From: Myxococcales bacterium
Lineage (GTDB): Bacteria > Myxococcota_A > Polyangia > Polyangiales > Polyangiaceae
Length of the DNA: 64,000 bases
Assembly (NCBI GenBank): GCA_025359105.1
Contig: JANYHK010000074.1
Coordinates: 1-64,000 of the forward strand
Direction: 5' to 3'
A model generated the notes under the pieces. It made no database searches and was not told the origin of the DNA. It saw only the letters and a list, made by a program, of their open reading frames with translations. The position numbers and the translations under genes are program-made. Within the stretch, counting starts at the first letter, position 1; each line of letters begins with the position of its first letter. Below are positions 29,807-38,551 of the stretch, in pieces.

Positions 29807-31476
29807 ATCTTCTTCACGTTCGAGCCGCCGACGAACGCGTACGAGCCGGCCCTGCCGTACCCGTAGGCCACGATGCCGAACGGCTTGTCGCCGGTCATGG
29901 TGTGGGCGCCCTCGGTGAGGGGGCAGCGTCGGGACACGTAGTTGGTCCCGTCGAGGACGCCGCTGACTGCGCTCGTGCAGCTCGCGCCGATCGCGGCGCC
30001 GTCGATCATCACCGCGGTCCCCTCGGGCATCGCGATGACGACGTAGTTCTTCAGCCACGTGGGGGGCACGAGGAACAGGTAGTCCTGCCGGAATTGATCG
30101 ACCGCGGGGAGCACCGTGAGCGACGGATCGCCAGTGCCGTCGTCGGTGTAGTCCTGGCTCACGAGCACCTGGCCGATGGCGACCGGCTGCGTGGCGTCGA
30201 CCGTGAAGTCCTTGGTGACGAGGATGTCCTTCACCTGCCCGGGCGCGAGGGCGAAGTGGTCGTTCGGCGACGGAAGGTTCGTCTTCACGTCGGCCGTCGC
30301 GGCCACGCCCAGGAAGCGAATGTAGTCCGGCTCGATGAACGACGTGCCGCGCGGCGGACTCCGGGGGATGACGAACTTCTTGCCGTACGACTCGACCGGG
30401 AGAAGCTGCTCGTCGAGGTGGTCGAGGCAGCACGAGCCCGGGTTCGTCGACCGGGGCGGCGGGGTAGGATCGGTGACGCCACCCGAGAGCTCGGTGCCCA
30501 CGAAGACCGCGACCGGCGCGCTCGACGTGATGACGGAGCCGGTGAGATCGCCAGGCATTCCGTCGGTCTCCAGGTTGAGCACGTCGAAGGGGCCGAGCGT
30601 GACCTGCACCGTGCCACCCTTGGGCGTCGCCGGAATGCCGCCGCCCGCGAGGATGGCTTGCGACACGGTCACGCTGACCTGCGTGTTCGCCTGCGTGCCG
30701 AGCACCGTCACGTAGCCGCGATCGATGGGCGAGCCCAGGATCGAGATGGGCTTGCCCGAGGGCCACGACAGCGCGCGGTAGGTCTGGCCGAGGCTCGGCG
30801 ACGGGAGCAGGAGCGACGCGTCGTTGGAGTACTGCGACCGGAGCGGGTTGAACTGGTACACGACGACCGGCTGCGTCGACGTCACGCGGAGCGCGCGCGA
30901 CGAGAGCATCGTCCCCGGTCCCTCGTTCTTCCCCTGGAGGCTGCCGTCGACCTCGCGGGTCGGCATCTCCAGCACGACGAGGGCGCCCGGCGCGACCGTG
31001 ACCCGCTTGACCAGCTTCAGCGCGGGCGGCGCGCCCGGCGCGGCGTCGTTCTGCTCGATCACGACGTCGGTGGTCGCATCGCCCGCGTTCGAGATGACGA
31101 GACCCCACGGCGCGCCCGCGGCGTCGTTGAACCCGTCGTTGTTGTTGTCCAGGTCCACGGCCCAGAACTCGCAACCCACGTTCGACGTGATCACGGTCGT
31201 CGCGGCGCAGCCCTTCTGGCACGTGCCGCCGATGCACACCTCGCCCTTGCCGGTGCACTCGCCGACCTTGGCGCCGGCGTTGCCCGACGCGTCGCACGCG
31301 TGGATCTCGTTGCCGACGCAGATCTTACCGTCCTTGCAGAGGGCGATCGCCGGCCCGCCGTCCCCGCTCAGCGTGGGGTCGCCGCCGTCCGTCGCGTCGA
31401 AGCCTGTCCGCTTGCTGCCACAGGCGACGACCGCGAGAAACGCCGCGCCAAGCATGCCCAGAAGCCGCCGGTTCAT
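29782..31476 (-). CDS. Lipoprotein with IgGFc-binding-like N-terminal domain
   Basis: A 564-residue protein with a lipobox ending at Cys19 (AVVAC). Residues about 45-95 form a small Cys-rich module (CKDGKICVGNEIHAC, CIGGTCQKGC). The rest matches the layout of the IgGFc-binding-protein N-terminal family: VDLDNNNDG, QPVVVYQFNPL, SNDASLLLPS, GYVTVLG, APVAVFVG and VVIAMPEGT. In bacteria this domain occurs in secreted, probably adhesive proteins; binding to immunoglobulin is not implied. The gene overlaps the convergent lipoprotein gene by 25 bases. Confidence 0.88.
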   Translation of the reverse strand: MNRRLLGMLGAAFLAVVACGSKRTGFDATDGGDPTLSGDGGPAIALCKDGKICVGNEIHACDASGNAGAKVGECTGKGEVCIGGTCQKGCAATTVITSNVGCEFWAVDLDNNNDGFNDAAGAPWGLVISNAGDATTDVVIEQNDAAPGAPPALKLVKRVTVAPGALVVLEMPTREVDGSLQGKNEGPGTMLSSRALRVTSTQPVVVYQFNPLRSQYSNDASLLLPSPSLGQTYRALSWPSGKPISILGSPIDRGYVTVLGTQANTQVSVTVSQAILAGGGIPATPKGGTVQVTLGPFDVLNLETDGMPGDLTGSVITSSAPVAVFVGTELSGGVTDPTPPPRSTNPGSCCLDHLDEQLLPVESYGKKFVIPRSPPRGTSFIEPDYIRFLGVAATADVKTNLPSPNDHFALAPGQVKDILVTKDFTVDATQPVAIGQVLVSQDYTDDGTGDPSLTVLPAVDQFRQDYLFLVPPTWLKNYVVIAMPEGTAVMIDGAAIGASCTSAVSGVLDGTNYVSRRCPLTEGAHTMTGDKPFGIVAYGYGRAGSYAFVGGSNVKKIYVPPPIK

Positions 31477-31549
31477 GGGGCATGCCTAGCACGGACTGGG
31501 CGCCCGGTCCCGAAGGGCCGAGGTCGTCGTGTGTGCAGCGCTCTCCGGA

Positions 31550-31750
31550 CTACTCGAGGAGGAACGTCAGCTCCATGGTGAGCCTGTACTCGGTGATCTT
31601 GCCGCCCTCGACCTTCGCCTTCTGGCTGACGACCTCGAGCCCGGTGATGCCGCGGACGGTCGCCGCGGCGCGCTTGAGGCCCTGGTTGGCGGCGTCCTCC
31701 CAACCCTTCTTGGACGACGCGGTGATCTTCGTGACGCGAGCAACGGCCAT
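31550..31750 (-). CDS. Dodecin family flavin-binding protein
   Basis: A 66-residue protein of standard dodecin length (TASSKKGWEDAANQGLKRA, TVRGITGLEV, EYRLTMELTFLLE). Dodecins assemble into hollow 12-mers that store or buffer riboflavin-type flavins, or CoA in some families. The Trp19 in KKGWEDA is the residue that stacks on the flavin. AAAGGAG lies 7 bases before the ATG. It is a single gene with a 91-base gap upstream. Confidence 0.95.
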   Translation of the reverse strand: MAVARVTKITASSKKGWEDAANQGLKRAAATVRGITGLEVVSQKAKVEGGKITEYRLTMELTFLLE

Positions 31751-31841
31751 GGTGAGCTCCTTTTGTGTGAACGTTCAGTTACGGGGCGGCCACTCTATCA
31801 CCGACATCACGGGCAGCGGGGGCGCAAGCGGTCCGCCGCGG

Positions 31842-32240
31842 TCACTGGAAACGGCGTGACGTGCGTTCGAGCCATTCGTCGCGGTCGGTCCATTCGTCGG
31901 CGACGCTCATGCGGCGGTACTCCTCGCGCCACGCGGTCCGCAGGCGACCTCGCAGCACGACGTAGAGCACGGCCCCGGGTAGCGCGACTGGCAGCCCGCA
32001 CAGGCTCGCGACGATCAGGAGCGACGCCGTGCCCACGAAGTAGCTGCCGTCCTGGAGCCTGCCGAACACCGGCCAGTATCCGAGCGCGTGGGCAGTGGCC
32101 CCGAGCCACGCCAGACACGCGGCCGCGATGAGGGTCGGCAGCGCGGCGCGACGGCGGAGTCGCTTCATGCGGGCGAGCAGATCGTGGATCGCCGCTGTCT
32201 CGAGGTCGGTTGAGCGAGGGGCGTCCTTTCGGTAGGGCAT
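31842..32240 (-). CDS. Small two-helix membrane protein of unknown function
   Basis: A 132-residue protein with a charged N-terminal segment, two membrane helices (about 33-52 and 68-92) and a charged C-terminal tail rich in Arg/Asp/Glu (DEWTDRDEWLERT). No family recognised. Its ATG overlaps the stop of the upstream nucleotidyltransferase gene (TGATG), so translation is coupled. Confidence 0.8.
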   Translation of the reverse strand: MPYRKDAPRSTDLETAAIHDLLARMKRLRRRAALPTLIAAACLAWLGATAHALGYWPVFGRLQDGSYFVGTASLLIVASLCGLPVALPGAVLYVVLRGRLRTAWREEYRRMSVADEWTDRDEWLERTSRRFQ

Positions 32241-33181
32241 CAGGTCGGCTCGAGGCGCGAGGCGCTGGCTTCAGCTGAATCGCGGACCATCTCCGCGCGC
32301 CCTTCCTTCGCGACGACGACGCCCTCGGCCGGCGCTTCGCACGTGGCGTCCTCCCACACGATCGCGCGCGCGAGGCGGCCCCGCCCGGTGACCCGCGCGC
32401 CGGCGTGGACGAGCACGCCCGCGAGCTCCACGTCGGGATCGACGCGTGCCCCGTCGGCAACCCATGCGTCCACCCCGCGCGCGGCGAGCCACGCGAGGTT
32501 GGCCTCGACGTAGGTGCCGATCGTGCCGATGTCCCAGAACGGCCCGTCGAACGGGAACGCAAAGAGCCGCGCGCCGGCGCGCATCGCGGGGAGGTAGACG
32601 TCGCCGACCAGGCAGCCGCGCTCCGGGAGACCGGCCACGAGCGCGCGGCCGACCACGTGCACGCCGAGAAATTCGCCCCCGCGCACCTCGCCGGGCAGGA
32701 CGGTCTCGCGTCGCAGCCTGACGACGCGCCCATCCGCCGCGAGCCCCACGTTCCCGCTGCCGGCGGCGCCAGTGCGGACGAGGAGCGTGCCATCCCTTCC
32801 ACTCCCACTTCCACCTCCGCCCGCGCGGTGCGCGCGGATGAGGGCACCGGCGTCGACGGCGGCGAGGATGTCGCCGTTCCAGACCAGGACATCGCCGTCG
32901 CCGAGCAGCGGCCGCGCCTGCTGGACTCCGCCCGCCGTCCCGAGGAGCTCGGCCTCCTCGCTCACGACGAAGCGCCCGTCGCGCGCCGCGAACGCGCGCA
33001 CGTCGGCGGCCCGGTGATGGGCGTTGGCGACGACGCGCGTGATTCCCGCGCCGGCGAGCGCGTCCACGACGTGCGCGAGCGCCGGCCGATCTCCGACCGG
33101 CGCGAGCGCCTTGGCGCGCCAGTCGCTGAGCGGACGCATGCGCGTCCCGAGCCCCGCAGAGAGCACCATCGCGGCGATCAC
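32240..33181 (-). CDS. Sugar-phosphate nucleotidyltransferase
   Basis: A 313-residue NTP-transferase. The nucleotide-binding signature LSAGLGTRMRPLSDWRAKALAPV is at residues 7-29, followed by VWNGDILAA (metal-binding Asp) and GPFWDIGTIGTYVEAN. The C-terminal part has a short left-handed beta-helix-like segment (GARVDPDVELAGVLVHAGARV). It resembles MurU and mannose-1-phosphate guanylyltransferases; the actual sugar and nucleotide cannot be told from sequence. It starts 27 bases after the VIT/VWA stop and is coupled to the small membrane protein downstream. Confidence 0.9.
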   Translation of the reverse strand: MIAAMVLSAGLGTRMRPLSDWRAKALAPVGDRPALAHVVDALAGAGITRVVANAHHRAADVRAFAARDGRFVVSEEAELLGTAGGVQQARPLLGDGDVLVWNGDILAAVDAGALIRAHRAGGGGSGSGRDGTLLVRTGAAGSGNVGLAADGRVVRLRRETVLPGEVRGGEFLGVHVVGRALVAGLPERGCLVGDVYLPAMRAGARLFAFPFDGPFWDIGTIGTYVEANLAWLAARGVDAWVADGARVDPDVELAGVLVHAGARVTGRGRLARAIVWEDATCEAPAEGVVVAKEGRAEMVRDSAEASASRLEPT

Positions 33182-33208
33182 GGCGGGGACTCTACACCAG
33201 CTGCCGCG

Positions 33209-35752
33209 CTACGCCGTGGCCAAGCGATCGAGGTCCGCGCGGAGCGCCGCTTCGTCGAGGCGGCCCGACAGACCGCCGAGGGCGGCGTTGCCCAGGACGA
33301 GCCGCTCGATGGCGCCGCGCGTGCGAGGCCCGGCCGCAGTGAGCCACGCGATGGCCAGGGCGAGCTCGGCCACACGCGGCTCGGTCGCCGCGACCGCGAC
33401 CGCCCGATCGACGAGCGCCTCGACGGCCTTCTTCACCTGGGCGCCGTACACCGCGTGCGTCGTGGTGATGCCCTGCCTCCAGAGCTCGACCAGCGCGCGC
33501 GCCGTCGCGCGAACCAGGCGGACGTCCGGCGACTCCGTGGCCTGCGGATCGTCCCACATGCCCGACGCCAGCTGCCGCGAGAGCAGCGCGACCACCGGGT
33601 CTTTCGGCGCGTCGCGAACGGACTCCGCCTTCGGCCGCTCGAGGTGCATGACCGACCTCGCCGCGTAGTCGGCCTCCTCGGTCTCGGGCCCCTGATCATG
33701 CAGAGCCCCGCCCGTCGCGGGCGACGACCGGCTCGGCATCGCCGGGACCGTCGGCGCGCGGAGGGAGATCGACGCCGGGGGAGCCGGCATCGCCGCCGCC
33801 GGCCTGGCAGGCGCTCCGGTCGGTGACGGCGACGCGACGCTACCCGCCGCCGGCCTCGGCGACATTTGCGCCAGAATAGCCCTCGCGGGCATCGACGAGC
33901 GGCGAGTCCTCGCCGCGTCGCTCCTCGCCTTCGCGAACATCGCCCAATCTGCCGGCGCATGCACCGGCACCACGCGCGTCTCGGGCACGCCGCTCGCGCG
34001 CCGGTCGCCGGTGCGCTTCTCCACGACGACGAACGACGTGAACGAGCTGGCGATCTGGTGCTCCACCGCGAGCTTCACGATACGGCTCTTGTTCGCCGCG
34101 GCGCGCCGGCCGGACGTGTCCGCGCCTTCCAGATCGCGGATCCTCTCCTTCGCCCAGAGCTGCGCCAGCGCGGGACGGGGCTCGCTCCCGAGCTCGGTGG
34201 GTACGTCGAGCGCGAAGGGCTCTCCGCGCAGCTTTCCCCGCACGACGGCGCGGCCGCGGCCCGCCTGTTCGTAGCGGCCGAACACCGTCCACGGCTCGCC
34301 GTCGACCAGCGGCGGAAGCTCCGCCGGCGCGATCTCGCCGACGTCGAGCCCCTCGAACGAGAGCGTCACGTCGGTCACGCGCGCGGCGGTGGCGCGCGCA
34401 AACTGCGCGATCACCTTGTCGTCGATGCGCTCGCCGGGGTGGATCATCTCGACGGCGCCGCCCGTCTTCCTGGCGAGGCCACGCAAGAGCGCGTCGCTCA
34501 CGTTGGTGCCGATGCCGAAGGCGTAGAAGCGCGCGGCCCCGCGCTCTCGAAGGACCGCAGAGAGGATCTCCTCCTCGTTGCCGACCTGCCCGTCGGTGAG
34601 CAGGACGATGACGCCCGCCGGCGACTGACGTGTCGCCTCGAGGAGCGGGAAGAGCATCTCCGTGCCGCCGTTCGCCTGCAGCCGGCCGATCCACGCGTCG
34701 ACCTGCGCGAGCGTCGCCTGCGTGAACGGAACCAGCCCGGGCTGGAAAGGGCTGAGCGAGTCGTTGAAGGCGAGCACGTTGAAGCGGTCGCCCTCGCGGA
34801 GCTGACGGGTGCAAAGCATGAGCGCCGCCCGTGCCTGCTCGATCGACGCGCCCTCCATCGAACCGCTCACGTCGACGACGAACACGACTTCCTGCCGCTC
34901 GTTCTTGTGGCCGAGCGCGAGCAGATCCGGGATGACGGTGAGGGCTACGACGCCCGGCTCCTCGGGCCTTCCGGCGGCCTTGTGCGACAGGCACGCGGCG
35001 AAGGGCTCCGCGCCGAGGCCGCGCGCCGTCACGACCACGTCGCGATCGAGGGCCACGGTGCGCGACGCGAACGTCACGCGTGTAACGCTCCCCTCGCGCG
35101 TCACGACGACGGGGTGAGAGGGGCTCTCCACCTTCACGGCATCGCCGACGTCGAAGACGAGATCGAGGTCCATGCCGTACTTCGCGTCGCCGACGGGTGG
35201 CGAAATGCGATCGGCATCGGGCACGCGATCGGTGGGGTCCGTCGTACCGTGCGCGGTGCGGTCGCCGGTCGGCGCGCCGGGAACGTAACGCGGCGCCACG
35301 AGCGTCGGGATCGTCCAGCGGATCATGCCCTCGTCGACCTGCACCTTTTGAACGAAGGCGATCTCGATGACCGTCTCCTCGCCCGGCAACAGGTTACCGA
35401 CGCTGGCGGTGAAGACGTTGGGGCGCTCCTGGTCGAGCAGCGCGGCGCCGTGACCGGCGTTGAGCGCGTCGTCGTAGGCGGCGAACGCCTCCTCGCGCTC
35501 CTTCACCACGCCTTCGGAGGTGCGGCCGCCGCAGGTCATCGTGAACGCCGTGAGCGTCGCGTCGGTGGGCAGCGGGAAGGTGTAGACGGCCTCGATGGGG
35601 CGCGCCTCCGCGTTCCGGTACGTCTGACGCACACGCGCGTGCGCGTGGCCGGCGAGGACCTCCGCCTTCACGCTCACCCCGCGGAGCGGGATCTCGACAC
35701 CCTCGACCGTCCTGAGACACCCTAGTCCGCTGCTGCTCGTGCTGCTCGTCAT
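33209..35752 (-). CDS. VIT domain and von Willebrand factor A domain protein
   Basis: An 847-residue protein with no clear signal peptide. The N-terminal VIT domain (about 10-130) contains VRQTYRNAEARPIEAVYTFPLP. The VWA domain (about 285-450) has the MIDAS motif DVSGS (Asp294-Ser298), so it should bind a divalent metal and a partner protein. This is the inter-alpha-trypsin-inhibitor-like architecture. The C-terminal region is Pro/Ala/Ser-rich, then helical. The start is fixed by a four-base ATGA overlap with the merR stop, showing translational coupling to the regulator. Function in bacteria is not established; protein-protein scaffolding is the usual guess. Confidence 0.93.
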   Translation of the reverse strand: MTSSTSSSGLGCLRTVEGVEIPLRGVSVKAEVLAGHAHARVRQTYRNAEARPIEAVYTFPLPTDATLTAFTMTCGGRTSEGVVKEREEAFAAYDDALNAGHGAALLDQERPNVFTASVGNLLPGEETVIEIAFVQKVQVDEGMIRWTIPTLVAPRYVPGAPTGDRTAHGTTDPTDRVPDADRISPPVGDAKYGMDLDLVFDVGDAVKVESPSHPVVVTREGSVTRVTFASRTVALDRDVVVTARGLGAEPFAACLSHKAAGRPEEPGVVALTVIPDLLALGHKNERQEVVFVVDVSGSMEGASIEQARAALMLCTRQLREGDRFNVLAFNDSLSPFQPGLVPFTQATLAQVDAWIGRLQANGGTEMLFPLLEATRQSPAGVIVLLTDGQVGNEEEILSAVLRERGAARFYAFGIGTNVSDALLRGLARKTGGAVEMIHPGERIDDKVIAQFARATAARVTDVTLSFEGLDVGEIAPAELPPLVDGEPWTVFGRYEQAGRGRAVVRGKLRGEPFALDVPTELGSEPRPALAQLWAKERIRDLEGADTSGRRAAANKSRIVKLAVEHQIASSFTSFVVVEKRTGDRRASGVPETRVVPVHAPADWAMFAKARSDAARTRRSSMPARAILAQMSPRPAAGSVASPSPTGAPARPAAAMPAPPASISLRAPTVPAMPSRSSPATGGALHDQGPETEEADYAARSVMHLERPKAESVRDAPKDPVVALLSRQLASGMWDDPQATESPDVRLVRATARALVELWRQGITTTHAVYGAQVKKAVEALVDRAVAVAATEPRVAELALAIAWLTAAGPRTRGAIERLVLGNAALGGLSGRLDEAALRADLDRLATA

Positions 35753-36225
35753 CGCTTGGCTCCTCTCTGGCGAATCAACGACTCGGTGAAAATGCGAATC
35801 TCTTCGGCGAGCGCGCGCGCCTCGGGGGCCGCGTCCTCCGCCAGCGTCAGCTCGAGGCCAGGCGCGAGCTCCCGTCGCGTCCACCGGGTCCACGTCGCCG
35901 ACGGCGGCGCTACGGACGGCGGCGGCAGCGGCAGGCTGGGGTCCGGCGTGGCGAGCGTGACCAGCTTGCCGTCCGCGAGGCGCTCCAGCTCGGCGGGGTC
36001 GAGGCGCTCCAGCTCGACCTGGATGGCGTCGAGTGGCAGGAAGCGCTCCTGCAGCCTCCGGATCGCGCGCAGGCGAACGAGGTGCTCGCGCGTGTATGCG
36101 GTGTCCTTCCCGCGGAAGGCCGGCCCAGGAAGCAGGCCGCGCTGCACGTAGTAACGCACGGTGCGCGGGGACGTCCCGCCCGCGTGCGCCAGCTCATCGA
36201 GCTTGTAGGAATCGGCGTCGCTCAC
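35749..36225 (-). CDS. MerR-family transcriptional regulator
   Basis: A 158-residue regulator (GTG start; an in-frame TTG at 36243 adds six residues). The N-terminal winged helix (YKLDELAHAGGTSPRTVRYYVQ, GLLPGP, YTREHLVRLRAI) is MerR-type, followed by a helical linker (LERLDPAELERLADG). There are no Cys residues, so it is not a metal or thiol sensor of the classic kind. Residues 110-158 are a short domain with no known ligand. It is translationally coupled to the VIT/VWA gene, implying it controls that operon. An inverted repeat sits just upstream. Confidence 0.9.
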   Translation of the reverse strand: MSDADSYKLDELAHAGGTSPRTVRYYVQRGLLPGPAFRGKDTAYTREHLVRLRAIRRLQERFLPLDAIQVELERLDPAELERLADGKLVTLATPDPSLPLPPPSVAPPSATWTRWTRRELAPGLELTLAEDAAPEARALAEEIRIFTESLIRQRGAKR

Positions 36226-36252
36226 ACCTTCAACATGATTCAAGACACCACT

Positions 36253-36269
36253 ACTGTCAAGTCGACAGT
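36253..36269. promoter_or_regulatory. Inverted repeat upstream of merR (probable operator)
   Basis: ACTGTC-N5-GACAGT, a perfect 6-5-6 inverted repeat in an AT-richer patch 28-44 bases before the merR GTG. On the minus strand the repeat includes TTGACA and TTGACT, both close to the -35 consensus. MerR regulators bind dyads lying in the promoter spacer, so this is a plausible autoregulatory site, also able to affect the divergent lipoprotein gene at 36316. Confidence 0.5.
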
Positions 36270-36315
36270 CAAAGATTGGCTAGACGCCCGAGCTCCGTAG
36301 TAGGGGTCGTGCTCG

Positions 36316-36771
36316 ATGCTCCGAAAGTGGATGGGAATCGGCCTCTTCGCCGGCGTGGCCTCGGCGGCTGTCGTCGTGGCCGCGTGTGGGACCGACGCGA
36401 TCGGGATCGACACCTGTCGCCAGGTCGAAGAAGCGCGCTGCCGGCAGGCGCCGAAGTGCTCCGGAATCGATCTCGGCCGGCCCGTGCACCGCAACAGCCC
36501 GACGACCGACGTAGATGCGTGCATTCGCTACTACCACGATGCCTGCTTGCACGGCCTCGCGACCAACGCCGATCCTGGCGCGGTGGCGACCAAGGCGTGC
36601 GTCGACGCGATCAACACGGGCGACTGCGACATCGTCATCAAGCCCTGGGAGAAGGCGCCGGCCTGCGCGTGGCTGACGCCGCCGGCGACCGTGACGCCCG
36701 ACGCGGGGGCCGACGCCGACGCCGCGGCCGCGACCGACGCCGCCGCAGCCGCCGACACCGCGACGCAGTAG
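36316..36771 (+). CDS. Small putative lipoprotein
   Basis: A 151-residue protein with a lipobox ending at Cys24 (VVVAAC). The mature domain has seven Cys residues (TCRQVEEARCRQAPKC, DACIRYYHDAC, CVDA, DCDI, AC), probably paired. An Asp/Ala-rich C-terminal tail ends the protein. This layout is typical of many Polyangiales lipoproteins of unknown role. It is divergent from merR. Confidence 0.8.
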   Translation: MLRKWMGIGLFAGVASAAVVVAACGTDAIGIDTCRQVEEARCRQAPKCSGIDLGRPVHRNSPTTDVDACIRYYHDACLHGLATNADPGAVATKACVDAINTGDCDIVIKPWEKAPACAWLTPPATVTPDAGADADAAAATDAAAAADTATQ

Positions 36772-36787
36772 GTAGCGGACTCCCTCG

Positions 36788-38008
36788 CTACGTCTCGTCC
36801 GGCTCGGCCTCGGGGGGCGCGTCGCTCGGATCCTCTTCCTGCTCGACGGCGTCCATCGGCACCTTCACGCGCTGCGCGTGCGCCCGCTCGCCGAGCTCGA
36901 CACGCCAGTAGGACGGGCCGTCACCGCTGCGGCAGCCGAGCGTGAGCGACGGCGACGCGAGGATCGTGAAATTCGAGCCGGCCGGCTGGCGCTGCTCGCT
37001 CACGTGGCGGTGCCCGTGGAGGACCAGCGTGGCGCCGACCTCGTCGAAGACCTCGGCCACCGCGCTCGCGTCGTCGAGGCGCATGCCGATCTCGCTGGGG
37101 GGCTTCTTGCCGACGCCGTGCGGCAGCGGCACGACGTGGTGGTGGAGCGCGACCAAGCGGTGCCGCGCTCGGGTCCACGCCGGCGTCTTCGCGAGCGCGC
37201 GCAGGTACTCGAGCTGCTCGGGTCCAACGGCGCCGTTGTGCCGAAAGAAGCGGCGCTGCACCCGCGCGCACGAGTCGAGCCCGACGAGGATGGCATCCCC
37301 CTCCGGCAGCTCGGAATGCCAAGCGCCCGTCTTGTCGAGAGACAGCCCGATACGCGCGGCGAAGTCGCGCCAGCGTGCACGCTTGGCGTCGGCCGACGGG
37401 CGGGGGCGGCCGCTGCCGGCGAGCGGGAAGAGGTAGAGATCGTGGTTGCCGGGGACCGCAAACAGCCGCCCCTTGTCGCGGTACTTCGCGAACGCGCTCT
37501 CCACGAGCTCGTAGCCGTCGCCGTCGTCGGTGATGTCGCCGGTGATGAGCACCACGTCGGCCCCGCCGGCCTCGACGGCGCGGGCCGCGCGGAGCAGTCG
37601 AACGTTGGAGTTCTTCGGCGTGCTTTCGAGGAGGGTACCGAGGGCGCCGTCGCTCGGGGCCCCACGGGCCAGCGTCGACGCGCGACGGGCCTCGAGCCGG
37701 CACGCCTTGGCCGCGGCGCGCTCCACCGGATCGGGCGCGCCGCCCGCCTCTCGCGGGCCCGGGATCGGGTGCAGGTACCCCTCGGGATCGACGATCGCGA
37801 GCTTGGCCCGCCGCGCCCCGCGCTCGTGCAAGACGCGCCAGCCGGCCTCCTCCCAGTACACTTCGTACTTGGTGGGGCTCGTCTCGGCGGGCCGCGCGCT
37901 GCGGCGCACGATGCGCGCGCGATCGTGGAACGTGTCGCCGAACGTCGAGGTGTGGAGATCGGACACGTGCGCGACGACGAGCGGCGGACCCTCGCCCTTC
38001 GCGCTCAT
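36788..38008 (-). CDS. Calcineurin-like metallophosphoesterase
   Basis: A 406-residue enzyme with all five metal-ligand blocks: DLHTS (17-21), GDITDDGDG, GNHDLYLF, LHHHVVPLPHG and GHRHVSEQ. A Lys/Arg-rich insertion (about 35-130) separates block 1 from block 2 and is unusual. There is no signal peptide, so it is likely cytoplasmic. In the family, substrates range from cyclic nucleotides to UDP-diacylglucosamine (LpxH). Here it lies at the end of a ketosynthase/ACP operon, 6 bases after the preceding stop, so a lipid phosphoester substrate is a reasonable guess. Confidence 0.9.
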   Translation of the reverse strand: MSAKGEGPPLVVAHVSDLHTSTFGDTFHDRARIVRRSARPAETSPTKYEVYWEEAGWRVLHERGARRAKLAIVDPEGYLHPIPGPREAGGAPDPVERAAAKACRLEARRASTLARGAPSDGALGTLLESTPKNSNVRLLRAARAVEAGGADVVLITGDITDDGDGYELVESAFAKYRDKGRLFAVPGNHDLYLFPLAGSGRPRPSADAKRARWRDFAARIGLSLDKTGAWHSELPEGDAILVGLDSCARVQRRFFRHNGAVGPEQLEYLRALAKTPAWTRARHRLVALHHHVVPLPHGVGKKPPSEIGMRLDDASAVAEVFDEVGATLVLHGHRHVSEQRQPAGSNFTILASPSLTLGCRSGDGPSYWRVELGERAHAQRVKVPMDAVEQEEDPSDAPPEAEPDET

Positions 38009-38014
38009 CCTCGC

Positions 38015-38512
38015 TTACATCCCCGCGACGATCTTGTACGTATCGCCATCGGGGACGAGATCGAGCCGGTTGTCGGCGACGGTGTGCTTCCACTCGTCGG
38101 TCTTCACGCCGGGGATCTTGTAGCTCGACGCGTACGTGTAATCGATGAAGACGTGGTTCGTCTCGGTGAACGTCACCTTGCGGTACCGGATCTCGTAGCG
38201 GATCTGGTTGGTCTTCATGAACTGGTCGGTCAGGTAGCCCTTGAGGCCCTCGTAGTCGAGATCGTCCTCGGCGTTCGTGTTGCCGCCGTCCTCGTGGTAG
38301 CGCGGGCTGGCGAGCTTGAGGAGCTGCCCGACGTTCTTCTCCTCCACGGCGTGGCGGTACGTCTCGCAGTATGTGATGACCTTGCGGTTCTGCGAGTTGT
38401 CCTCGACGTCCGTGTTCGGGATGAGCGACGGCGAGCAGCCGCCTGCGCCGAGCGCGAGGCTGGCGACGGCAGCGAGGGTAACGAAGGTCCTGGCGATGAG
38501 AGTTCGCATCAT
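38015..38512 (-). CDS. Putative lipoprotein, NTF2-like
   Basis: A 165-residue protein starting at one of two adjacent ATGs (38512 or 38509). The lipobox ends at Cys26 (LGAGGC). The mature part (YCETYRHAVEEKNVGQLLKLASPRY, then beta strands TFTETNHVFIDYTY and DTYKIVAGM) has the NTF2-like arrangement. It lies between the second ketosynthase (39-base gap) and the metallophosphoesterase (6-base gap), all on one strand. It may be an envelope partner of the lipid pathway. Confidence 0.8.
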   Translation of the reverse strand: MMRTLIARTFVTLAAVASLALGAGGCSPSLIPNTDVEDNSQNRKVITYCETYRHAVEEKNVGQLLKLASPRYHEDGGNTNAEDDLDYEGLKGYLTDQFMKTNQIRYEIRYRKVTFTETNHVFIDYTYASSYKIPGVKTDEWKHTVADNRLDLVPDGDTYKIVAGM

Positions 38513-38551
38513 GGCAATGAGCTCAACCTGGGCGCCTGGCGCCACATTCCT

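Noticed and set aside
28480-31581. Plus-strand 1033-codon and minus-strand 945-codon frames
   Set aside because: Both are out-of-frame readings of the two convergent lipoprotein genes at 28496-29806 and 29782-31476.
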